Assembly: GCA_033439765.1 (NCBI GenBank)
Contig: JAULSN010000007.1
Location: 2,356,001 to 2,420,000 of the forward strand
DNA from: Lasiosphaeria ovina
Lineage: Eukaryota > Ascomycota > Sordariomycetes > Sordariales > Lasiosphaeriaceae
Length of the DNA stretch: 64,000 nucleotides
Reading direction: 5' to 3'
Below the pieces are notes generated by a model that was given only the letters and a program-made list of their open reading frames with translations, was not told where the DNA came from and did not search any database. Shown here piece by piece: positions 44,710 through 55,600 of the stretch. The position numbers were made by a program, and so were the translations under genes. How positions within the stretch are numbered: position 1 is the first letter of the stretch; each line of letters opens with the position of its first letter.

Positions 44710-45116
44710 AGACCAAATACCTTTGGCCCCAAGATAGCGCCAAACGACTTGGCGGGACGACGCCAAAACCGCGATAGTCATTTCTGAAAGAGAGAGAGAA
44801 GCCGCCACTAAATCAGAGGCGGAATGCCGGCATGAGCCGAAGAAAGGGCGCGTGGCGAGGTGGGGAATCGGAGTATGCGGATTATCGCACCAAACATCAA
44901 CGGGTCGGGTTCTCTTACTTTACCCTTATCTATTTGTGGACCGGAAACGTTTTTTGTGGCAGCAGCCGGTAGCAGCATCCGGTTAGCGTACTGCACGAAG
45001 ATCGCCAGGTAGGAAACAGTCGATAGTGAGGTCCAAATATCGAAGGAAAGGTGCTTCGGGTATGGCGATGCTAGCAGCCTTTGGCGTAGGGCTTCCTTTT
45101 ATGTATCAAATCGCTT

Positions 45117-45460
45117 TTACGAAAGGTCCCGAACCGTATTGTGCGAGTTGGGAATCGCTTCACCTGCCTTTGTAGGGTCCAGATTGATACAGAAATCGCC
45201 AAAATCCCGCTGTTCAACGAGGTTAAAAGGGAGGTTCAAGCGAAGGATCATCGCCAACAGCCTTTCTCGTATGGTAAGCTTGTGAGGCAGTAATACTGCC
45301 CTCTTAACCTTCTTTGGCTCGCTCGACCAACCGCCGCCTTTTGTTTCCTCGCTCAATACCACCTTCAGGCTTCAACTTCTCACGATGCTGATTTCTAAGG
45401 TGCGCAGTCGCTGAGGAAGTCGCTAGGGCCTTGAAGATCTTGTTGTAATAATTAGTGGCA
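45117..45460 (-). mobile_element. hAT-type transposase relic
   Basis: On the minus strand an upstream piece encodes a degenerate BED zinc finger (TSSATAHLRNQH). A downstream piece (45362-45117) encodes RERLLAMILRLNLPFNLVE followed by an IPNSHNTVRDLS end. This is the hallmark (L)PF-x-x-VE near the start of hAT transposases. The two pieces are in different frames and no catalytic region follows, so it is inactive. The repeats at 45988-46085 may be subterminal sequences of the same element. Confidence 0.6.
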
Positions 45461-45987
45461 CGCCCACTAGTATGCGCTCTCTTCTATCGAGTTGTTGACG
45501 ACCTTAGCTAGTCAATCACCGTGTTCGCCAATTTGCGACGACATTCCTATTCTTTTGCCTATCTAAATCTCTAGTATAAAGGAACCTTCTGGTATTTTGA
45601 TTATGGGCCAGTCCTTCACTAGCTTGTGGGCCAAGTCCGCTGGATCGATCGCTGCCAGGCGAGGGTATTGCTGGCCAACTCGGGAGGTACGGTTTTGAAC
45701 GTCAAGCGGTCATTTTTCTGGGGCAGGCTGTTCGACGAGAGGGTTGCAGAATTCGCAGTAGGGGAGAAGGCAGGGAAGGAAGGCTTTGTTAACTTTAGCG
45801 ATAGTTACAGCGTTGTAAGGCAGGTCGATAGCACTGCCAAAGAACAGTTCAGTCCAGTCAAACTTTTCCCCAGGCCAGGGCCCCCCAAATCTTACCAGGT
45901 TGGCCATAGCCAGATGCCGCTCTGGGCCCAGGAATGTAGGGAAAAATAGGCCAAAAATAGGCCCAAGCGATGGAAATATTTGAGCTA

Positions 45988-46085
45988 AGCCCAACTCAAT
46001 CAGGCAGTCGAATTGGATTGAGTTGGGCTCAAAAAATGGCCGATTTGAGTTGGCTATTTGAGTTGGATTAAGTTGATTGAGTTGC
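45988..46085. repeat. TTGAGTTGG cluster with a 14-bp inverted repeat
   Basis: AGCCCAACTCAATC at 45988-46001 is the exact reverse complement of 46016-46029. The core TTGAGTTG recurs four times on the plus strand (46018, 46045, 46058 and 46077). Such clusters are typical of subterminal transposase-binding regions in hAT elements. Confidence 0.7.
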
Positions 46086-48350
46086 CTTTATTAAGTTGTT
46101 GCCAGCGCTAATAAGAAGGTAAGTATGTCCCGGAAATATCTATAAACAAAGTCATGCTATTATTTATACGAGATAATGATCTGAGGTGGTAACGACATTA
46201 TACACGCGTTTCAGGGGAAAACTAAACACTTCTTACATGCGTGGTCCGCGCGTAATTCTAAGACCGCAATCCTAGATATAGCCTAGATATAAGGATTAGC
46301 AGCTTACCGTAGACTCAGATACCGGCCTAGTACCGTTACGTGCAGGGGCGCTGGTGTCCCAAAATTGGGCACAGATTCGTCCTTGCAACCACAACGCCCC
46401 ATTTATGGTCACGGCAAGTATAGCCGGGGCAAATTCCTTAGACTCACCTCGGCTCAGGCGGCCCTCAGTGCGGACTCACCCCTTGCTCAGGATCTGCGAC
46501 TAATACGGACTCGGCTAGAAAAAGGTGTTGGGTGAGACTATATAGGTAGGTATGCAAATCCTAGAATAACTATAATTATCATCTGAAATTCCATTAGGTA
46601 CCTAGCCATTCATCCGCCTCTCCATCTAGTCTAGATACATGCCTAATTAACGTCACCTACCTCATTTCCTTACTTACAGCAAAGAAAGCCGGGGCAGCGA
46701 ATTAGATACCTAAGGTACCTACCTACTTAGTACGGATACTTACCTAACCTGAACCAGCAAGCAAGCAAACCTACGAATAATTAACTATGCAAAAGAACTC
46801 CCTAATTCCGGATATCCGTACCTACCTAATTACTGCGTGGATTGTTGCTTTAGACAGGGGTGTGACTAACAAAATGCCTGCGGTGGGCGGGATTAATTGA
46901 TGGGAATTAAACAAAGGAGTAAAAGAGAGAAAAGCGCCAAAACACACCCGAGACTCGGGAAAGGAAGGAAGAAAAAATTGTCCCACAATGACATCACCGT
47001 GCGGCAGGCGGGCCGTCCTGCGGGCGGCATGGCATATGCGGGTCGGGCGATCTGGGTGGTAGGAGAGACAGGGCAGGGCATGTGGGCGCGGCGGATCGGG
47101 AATTAAACCTATCTACTCGAGTACACGTGTAGTGTACCTAAGGTAACAAGGTCGATCCTCAAGCGAACCCTCCCTCCCTGACCTGTCTGCTCGGCTCGCG
47201 GAGAATTGGGCTGAATGCTAGACCAAGACTAGAACAGGGGCATAAATGCGACGGCGCGCTGCTGATCCAGCCATCTCGCACCATCCTTGGTCCGTAGGGC
47301 TGGCCGCCGTTGAAGTTTGGTTCTTCATTTACGTACGCAATCACAAGATCGAAATCACCGACATCAAAACAAAGCACTTTGCTTGGGAACTTCTTTGGGT
47401 ATGTCAATCCGGACTCGGGAGAGCAGCTCTCCCGATCTCTGTCCATTTGCGTGCTGTCTGCTTGTCTACCCAGCTGTCTGCTCACCCAGCACAGATATGT
47501 TAAGACAAAAGGCTGCACGCCAAGCCTTCCATCTCCAGCCCAGCAGAGTCCTTCACCCCAATGTGCAGGGTCTCTTCATGAGAACTCGCCTGTAGTCTCA
47601 ACTGCTTTCCGTCATGTGACAGGGAATAAAAACAATGCCTAACGAGCTGTTGGCGTCTTATAGCATCAAGTCCAGAATATGAACGCTGGGGGTATAACCT
47701 GATTCCAATCTCCTCTGTCCCAAGTGACAGGTCCTGTGAAAATGAAACCTAACTGGGGACGCCGCTCGTAAATGCAAGGAAAAGAAAGGGGTGATGAGAT
47801 CGCGCGAAGCAATGCAGACCAGAATGCCCTTCATGTGATGTGTGCCCAACCCTTAATCCTGAAGATGGTGCCGTACCCAGAATCCGTGAAGCCGCGGATA
47901 AAGACTGACAAGCCAACCGACCGAACCGACCGTGCATATGCGATATTGTAAAAATGTGGTGTGAGTGGAGTGACATAGGGGCGAGGAAAGGAAACCGTCT
48001 GTCGATGTTGATGGACGGTCGTGACGTCTCGTGTCGTACTCCGGGTATCAATGGAGGTGAGAGAAAAGGTCCCTAAATGCTAATGTATCGGAGAATCGAA
48101 GGCCGTGAAGTGATGCAGTTGAAGGAAAACCCAGTACCGCCGCGTAATGTCATGAAACCGCCGGTCGTAGTGACAAAGGAAAAAGGTAATAAACGAATTG
48201 CGGAAGCCCGAAGGCTAATCGCCATGAAGAGAAGTGACAAAAAACATCTGCCGAGGCCGCATTGTTTAATCATAAAGCATTTGGGTTGTCGTGATACCCA
48301 TACCATCATTACAGGATTCCATGTTGTTGAACCGGGAATCCCGTTCCTCC

Positions 48351-49694
48351 TCACTCGTGCAGATACGGCTGCACATACTCAAGTTTGAGCCAGCCAACGC
48401 GCTCGTATGCCGACCACAACTTTGACGCTTTGTTGACGTCAATCTTGCATGCCTGCTGAGCATCTGTCTTCCGAAACTCCTTATTGATCTTCGCACAGTC
48501 CCGGCGGCGTAGAAAGATGCGTCTTTTGCTCGTGAGGTATGTCGCACAGTCCAGGCGAAGCCCGGCGGCCAGCAGTAGCTCATCGGGGTGCAGCAGATGG
48601 GCGTGAGGATCGTGTTTCAAGTCAAGGGCGTTGCCCTTCCAATCAACTTTGAGGCTATTGGCCTTATTAGGAAGAGTGTGAAGTGGCGGACAAATGTCAG
48701 GAAGAGAGTTGAAGTCCTTGTCCTCCCGATTAGGCGCAACTGTCCGGACGCGCGGCTCAGGCGTAGAGCTAACCCTAATAGTCTGGCGAGCTGGCGCTGG
48801 AGTGGCTCGAATTGGCCTCGGGGTCTGCGTCTTGGCCTTGGGAGTCTTGGGCTTCTGAACACGATTGGCGGTGGGCTTCGTCACCTGAGGTCGCTGGATA
48901 GCAGGCTTGGAGGCGGGAAGGATCGTGTGCAGCTTAACAAGAGGCCGCGAAGCAGCAGCACTTTTGCGATCGGCTCGCAGTAGCTCGCGCTCCTTGCGTA
49001 GCCAGCCCTGTGGATTCTCCTTGAACATCTTCAGGCAGTTGGACTTGAAGTACAGAGCCAGCTCGTAGTCTTCACGCTTGGGGGGCGACGATTCGCGGAA
49101 GAGCTCGACAGGCCGCCACGCAATGTGCTCGTCCACCAATTTCGCGGCTCGGATCGTCTCGAGGGACTCGGGAGCTGGGTTGAACAGAGGTCTCGTGGAA
49201 GGGCTCGTGGCTGCCTCAGAGACAGGATACAGAATGGGATCCGTGACGGCGATATTGTGAGGCACCGGGCTAATTGTGCTCGTCGGCTTGGCAAATGGCG
49301 AGATAGGCGGCGACAGAGGAGGGTTTGGGACCTGGCGCTTCTCGACGACCGATGGCACCTCCATGTTCGCCATTGGTACAGGGCTGAAGTTGTCGAATGG
49401 GGTGGGCTCTGGGGGAGACATCAAGTTGCTGATATCACAGGCCTTCTTCGAATCGGCCGCCATGGAGGATGTAGTTGGGATGGGGCGCGCGTCTTGCATC
49501 TCCTTGATCTGGGTGGGAGGAAGAAGAGAGGGTTGCGAAGAGGACGAAGAACCGGGCCAAACTTGGATTGCTGCTGTCTGGCCCCTCTCAAATGAGGTGG
49601 GCTGGTTCATCGCGGACGAAGAGGCCGGTTTGTCAGCCACGTCTTGCATGACTGTTTGATGGGGTGCGAGGTGGCGAAACAGAGAGAGCACCAT
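48351..49694 (-). CDS. SWIRM-domain protein (Fun19/Laf1-like)
   Basis: A single exon of 447 aa from the ATG at 49694. The first two thirds are Pro/Ser-rich and disordered, with an internal conserved segment around WRPVELFRESSPPKREDYEL and LYFKSNCLKMF and a basic Pro/Lys-rich part (KPKTPKAKTQTPRP). The C-terminus is a SWIRM domain (about 365-445): HPDELLLAAGLRLDCATYL, then RIFLRRRDCAKINKEFRKT and KASKLWSAYERVGWLK. SWIRM is a helix-turn-helix-like domain found in chromatin proteins. The single-domain architecture matches yeast Fun19 and S. pombe Laf1/Laf2, which associate with Clr6/Rpd3-type deacetylase complexes. The protein is probably nuclear. The 10-kb gene-free region upstream belongs at least in part to its promoter. 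Confidence 0.9.
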   Translation of the reverse strand: MVLSLFRHLAPHQTVMQDVADKPASSSAMNQPTSFERGQTAAIQVWPGSSSSSQPSLLPPTQIKEMQDARPIPTTSSMAADSKKACDISNLMSPPEPTPFDNFSPVPMANMEVPSVVEKRQVPNPPLSPPISPFAKPTSTISPVPHNIAVTDPILYPVSEAATSPSTRPLFNPAPESLETIRAAKLVDEHIAWRPVELFRESSPPKREDYELALYFKSNCLKMFKENPQGWLRKERELLRADRKSAAASRPLVKLHTILPASKPAIQRPQVTKPTANRVQKPKTPKAKTQTPRPIRATPAPARQTIRVSSTPEPRVRTVAPNREDKDFNSLPDICPPLHTLPNKANSLKVDWKGNALDLKHDPHAHLLHPDELLLAAGLRLDCATYLTSKRRIFLRRRDCAKINKEFRKTDAQQACKIDVNKASKLWSAYERVGWLKLEYVQPYLHE

Positions 49695-52600
49695 TCAGCT
49701 AAACGATGACGGCGAGCTCCTAAGCTGTGCGACCGGGTTTGTGAATGGGCTGAAAACTCAGGTTGAAAGATTGACGGATCGAACGAGAAGACTAATTCTA
49801 GTGCTTGAAGAAGAAAGAAAGTGAGAGTTGCTGGAGGGTCGGGAATGTCTTAAGTAGTTTCGTCGGGAAGCGCTAGGCGGCGGCCGTTTATTCTTTGTTG
49901 AAAGGTGGTGCAGCAATTGTTTCGAAGCGTTGAATAACCGCATGCGTGGTATTATCAATTCAATCAATACCTAGTTAACAATGCGACTGACATTATTGTG
50001 CGCAATGTTGTTGCGCCTACTCTCTTCGGGTGGGGTGAAGGGGGAGAACAATAGGACGAAATAGGCAGACAATAGGAGGCGCCCTCACGCTGGCTGGTCA
50101 ATGGAACCAGCTGGAAGGGCGTGCGTGGCAAAGCCGGATTCCGCAATTGAAAGCGATAGAAAGTAAACAGCAGTAGTAACAATGTCAGCAAAAGGGTTGC
50201 ACAATGTGAATTGACTGAAGCCGAAAGGCAGAAAAGAAAGAGGAAGCAAGAGAAGGATATGGGGAGGGCCAGGCGAGTGTAAATGGACAAGAGAGAGGGC
50301 GGCCAGGAGGTGGGACACAGGGTTGGATGACTGGACTGGACTGGACTGGGCGCGGTCGGCAGCCCAAGGCGCCAGCCAGCAAGGACAGGACAGACAAAGG
50401 ACATTGGAAGCCCGCCCGGAAGTCGGAGTGATTGCGACAGCAGGTAGGTCACACATTGAACGGCGCACAACGCACGCGTCGGCTCGAACCTGAGTGAACA
50501 TGTCGCTCGCTCGCACTCCCAGGACTGCCTGACGCGGTCAGCCAGCGGCCCCGTCCTGGGGATGCACGAATCTGGGGTCAATGGCGTTCAGGGAGGGGGA
50601 GGGGGTGGCCAAGTGGGCCCTCCTGGATTTGGTTTCCGTGTGGGCGCGCCCCCAGGCTTCCCTGCCACTGGAGGAGTCATTCAGCGCCGCTGATCGAGTC
50701 ACACCCCCCACCCCCCTCGTCCTCAGCCACGGCCAACGCCAGCCAATCCAGTCACCCGTACCCTCCTGTTCACCCTGGTCCCGTCAGGCAAAAATAAGTC
50801 GGGCCAGCATGAAGTACTTCTGCCCAATCCGCGGTACTTAGGAGTATTTCCAAGCAGGTTTCGAACCAGACCGGGGCCCGTCCACTTGATTGGCGGTTTC
50901 GTGCAAAGGGGACCTACCTAAGTGGTTTCTCAATTGGCCCCAGAGCACCCGCCGCTGCCACTCCCGTCAGTCAAGCCTTTGGCTTTTGGCTTTTGGCTTC
51001 GCGCCGTCGTGCTGCTGGTCCGTTCCTCATTCCGGAAACCCAAAGGCCTCAGCATCCCGCAGGTGCCGCAGGTAATCGAGGCATATTGCTTTCAGATGCG
51101 GCACTAGTAGTTGCCGATCTAGTTGCGAAGGCGCCGTTTCCGATCCTGAAGCCGTTTCCCCAATGCTCGATGACGAGATGGCACACCATTGGATATGTGA
51201 AGTGAACTTCCAGAATGTTTTTGATTTGAGTGCGCCTGGGGCGGAGAACCTAGGAAAATCGAGACCCTTTCAAGTCGCCTAGCTTGGGCTCTTAGGCAAG
51301 CTCGTGGAAGTTGGGCAAGCTCGACCAGTTACCAACAACCAAGTAAGATCGTAGATATCGAATCAAAAAAGTGCCGGTTCTGGTTCGCGACGACGTAGCT
51401 GGAAATAGCTGCTCCGCTCCCACTTACACCGTCCTAGAACAGCGGGAAAGAACCACGCAGAACTTGAGTTGGGAGAGAGGACTGCCTCGCAACCCAGGCG
51501 AGAACAGCCAATGAGGTGAGCCTATGGCTCAGCGAGTTCCAGCCCGTCTCACCGAATCTTGCTCTCGGTGTGCTATCCAGCTAGAGGCTATGGCAACAAT
51601 GCCCAGAAACACACATAGTTCAGAGAGAGCACTTGGCCGGGAAGATACATTCGGGGTCTCAGAAGTGGGCAATTGTTGGCCTGTCGCTTGGCAGACAAAG
51701 AACTTTGGGATGGACGTGTTGTGGTGGAAGACTATGCAAACTCCCAACTACCTCTGTACAGCTATGCTATGCTCCCCCGCGAGGTGGGATGGCAACAACA
51801 GGCACCAATCTGATATCACAACCATGGTGGTTCATTGCCAGTGATATGGCAAGCTGTGCGTGTTGTCGAGAGGGGAACAACCTGAACGGCGTATCTGGAG
51901 CATCGTGGCACCTGGGCAAGGTATCCTCCTCTTGCTTCGTATATTATGCTATTCGTGGGCAAGTGCAGATTCAATGTGCTAGAGTATCCAAGAGCAGGGC
52001 GGCCGAGGAGCTAGCCCGCGCCTTTGACCGCCACGATGGGAGTATGGGCAGTCAAATGCTGAGATTTCGCACAGCGCTGGCTGGGAAGTTTGTGGGAAGC
52101 CTAAACATCACTCCACACTGGGCCACGGGAAGTCTTGGACCTCCACCTGGCAAGGACAGCTGGTAAGCCGACTGAACTGATGCTCTCTACATGTTCGTGG
52201 CGATGGGAACAGGAGGGGGAGGTAGGAGGGCGGCACTTGTCTGGCAGGTGGAGTCTAGTGCCGAGTGGGTGTCCGTAGAAGACGGGCCCTGACAGCTTTC
52301 GCCGGGTCAATTAATCTCCAATTGGGCAGCCATTTGGGCACCGAAGCCCGCGGTAGGCGAGGCTCGAGGTAGAACTAGAATCTGGAGACACTGGAAGCTG
52401 GCAACGACACCTCATCGCGCGGGGCAGCTATCCAGGTTGACCGCTTGGCTGTCTGTCGTTTAGGTCGAAAATGCCTGTCTGGCTTGTCTGGCCTAGCCTG
52501 GGCCGGCGGGCTGCCGAACAAACAGCGGCCATCGGTGCATTGAGCTGGCCTGGATAGCGTGAATCGTGGAGCAAGCAAAAGCGATGGAACACGAATTGGC

Positions 52601-55600
52601 CAATCAGGCTGCTGTCGCGGACAAAGGAAGCAGTCCGTTTCGTGCGAAGGTGCCCCAATAGGGGGCTGTTAGAGGATGCCCTGGGAGTCTGTGGGAGGCA
52701 AGAGGAATTGTAGCGCAGTGCAGCGACTCGACTTGGACGTGTGAGTCATCGCTGGATTGTTGGTAGTTTGGAGATATGGGAAGAGAAATTGGCCCGGCAA
52801 GCCAGGCATGCTTCAGTCAGGTCTGGCTGGCTGGCACCTGGCGACTGCCGTTGGTCTGGAGTACATCAACCCGAAACACTTAAACAGCCCCTTTGGGCTT
52901 AGCGGATGAGCTTTATCGATAAGAACACCCCAAAGTCACCGAAGTACCCTTGGCATTGCCAAAGTATCGCAGCCCATCCTCTTCAAGCAGAAGGGGAATG
53001 GGAAATGCTGAGGGAGGGAGGCGTGCATATAGCGGCCGTCTTGCTCACAAATCCAGCCTGATGGATTCTGGTAGATATTGTCTGCCCTCGGCGCAGTAGT
53101 CGCCGATAGATCGTCCCAACGCCGATGGAGTCAGCAGCGTACTAAGCAGCATGGGATTCCGCATTCCCGTCCGATTCGCCTTCCATTTGGCCCGACATGA
53201 AGCAGACGAAGGATTAAAGCTCAGTTCTAGTGCTGATTTGCCTTCTGCATACGACTGTGGAGGTGAGATTGAGTTGGCCCGACCTCCGCGTCGGACTTTG
53301 GCGGGCGGATTTACACTCGGTGCGGTGCGCGCTGCCCGAGCGAAAGTTTCTATGCCATCGCGGGAAGATCTCGAGACGCGCATGCTTTGGAATTATCAGC
53401 AGGCTGGAAACCAATTCGCCTTCGCATAGCGCCTTCCGACGCAGCCGGTCGGTATAGCACAGCGGTAGGATGCTGCTCAGCCCGCCTCCTGACCTTGACG
53501 GCTTCACGGGCTTTACTCCGTACTCGTCACTGGCAGTCAATGGATGCTGACCAGAGCCAGACGGTAGGTGTGCTCTCTTCCCATTGCCCCCCACGCGCAC
53601 GCTATTTAGAGTGTCAGATGGATGGTGGATGGCAAGAAGAAGGGTGCACGGGTCTATCCTGCCTCGATGAATACGGCAGGCTTCAATCATGGCGCCCCGT
53701 AAATCTTTGTTTCTTCAATCTTGCCCGCTCTGCTCCGTACACTCTGGCTATTCCCTGTGTCAGTGTAGAACCCCAATTGATGGGTGTTTGGTAGACCAGG
53801 CTACCCGGCCGCGGTTACCTGGAGTCCGGTGGAGGGCGTTACGCGTTGCTTTTCGCCATCATATGGGCGGGCCCTGGGCTTCTTAGCGTTCCTTCAATTG
53901 GAGCTGCTGCCTTTGGTCTGTCGGCCAGCTGGGATTGAGTCAATTGGGAGTGGCCACGAATTGATGAATCATAGAGCTCCGCGTAATACAGATTGCTGCC
54001 TGCTCGGCCACCCTCTCGAGCTCTCCTGTGCAGATTGCCCCAATTCGCTGTTGGCCTCTCGACAACTAAGTTTGTTACTGCGGCTTCTAAAGGCGCCATT
54101 TTAGAGGCACGCCAGCGATAAAACGGGTCCGTCTCTCTCCACACTGCACCCCGGTTCGGAGCGGCATGGGACGGGAATGGCGTTCCCAAGCCAAAGCCAA
54201 ACTGGCCGGCCGGTCGCGGCCTCTCAAACCGGCCAGGATGTCGGAGATAAGGTTTGATAGCTTGTTGGATTCACGGATTCGGCAATTTTGACTTTAGCTC
54301 TTCTACCATTCTGAGTCCTGCCGTCTAATTTTTGCCTGCAATTGCTTGAGTCCTGATACCCAATGCAGGAAATAGTCGACATACCGGTTTGCATGGTAAG
54401 ACAGGCGGCAACAGATGATAGGTGCCAAACACAATTCCATCTCGGCTTGTCACCGGGCGGCGGGGGACGAGGCGGTTTGGGGCTGGCTGAAGGGCATCCA
54501 TTCTACACTATTGATCATCGATGAGGAGGCCTATACACATGCCCACCCAAGCACATGTCTTTTACAATGCATATTGGTTGCATGCATGTTGCGGAAGTGC
54601 CGACAAAGCGTCGAGACGGAGGAAATTGACGAGCCGGATGGCGACCCCAGAGTTTGAGGACAATCGCCGGTTGATGGCTGCTGCCACACTGGTTGTTCCC
54701 ACCTTTACTCGCTACCCAAGGTGTGTCTCTCGCGTGTGTCGTCCCATAACTCAATAGGGGTGGGGTGTCGTCCACATGATAGCCCCCAACATGGTCTGAA
54801 CGCTCTTTGGATTGTGGGTCGACACCTTGAGACTCTACCTCCCATCGCACAGGCTTTGCTGCTCAGACCACAGCGTGGTGCTCGCAACTCTGCTAGGACG
54901 GCTGATGGTTTGCATGGCGGCTTCGTGATCTCCGAATCGTGGTGTGAAATGGTTGGGTCATTCGATATCCAATTGAGCCAGCCTTGTGACAGCCACACTG
55001 TAGGCAAGACGCTCATCCAAGGGGTTGGACAGCCAGCACCGAAAGGTGTGTGATGTGAAAGCGACGCGACGCCTTCACTTGCCTAAACTGCCTTGTTAGG
55101 GGGGTTTTGTGGGCACTCAATTACTTGTGGTACATGAGCTCTGCCTTCGGCATTCCCACCGACGCCCAAAAAGGCGAAATTGTTGACGTTCAACAGACAA
55201 CTTTCTAAGTGGCCCAGATATTAAATGGCCATCTGCGGATGTATCGACGCCGCTATCTTATCATAGGCGCTGAAATTGAGGGGCACGGCTTTGCAACCCC
55301 TCATCCCTAGGGCCTCTCACGGACACAGGGCCTTCCACATTTAGCAAGCCTAGAAGGCCACATTCGTAATGGAAATCCACATTCCAACCCGAAGATTGCA
55401 CGGGGGTCTCTCCTTTCCAAAGCAGCTGGGCAACAGGCCATGGTCTATTCTTGTCCTAGTCGGGTACAGATGGCCTTCTACCCGGATGGCGGTGGTAGAC
55501 CAAGGAGCCAGGGAGCCAGGGAGCCCTTCGGTGGAGGGGGCCGCAGGTATTCTGCCCGCCAGGTTCTCCACTGTCCTGTATGAATACTACCTTAATGCAT

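Larger units (their letters stand above)
42391..48350. other. 6-kb gene desert with transposon relics
   Basis: No intact gene. It contains a GGTA microsatellite (about 42953-42971), a Clr5-like relic at 44545-44709, a hAT transposase relic at 45117-45460 and short repeats at 45988-46085. Two decamers ACCTAAGGTA lie at 46708 and 47136. The stretch 46550-46850 is rich in ACCTACC elements. The whole is less GC-rich than the flanking genes. Confidence 0.55.

Noticed and set aside
49964..50581. Minus-strand 205-codon frame near the SWIRM gene
   Set aside because: Leu/Ser/Pro-biased translation of a pyrimidine-rich strand; no domain.
53440..53500. Sequence like a tRNA D arm (TAGCACAGCGGTAG)
   Set aside because: No matching acceptor stem, T arm or B box in range, so it is not a tRNA gene.
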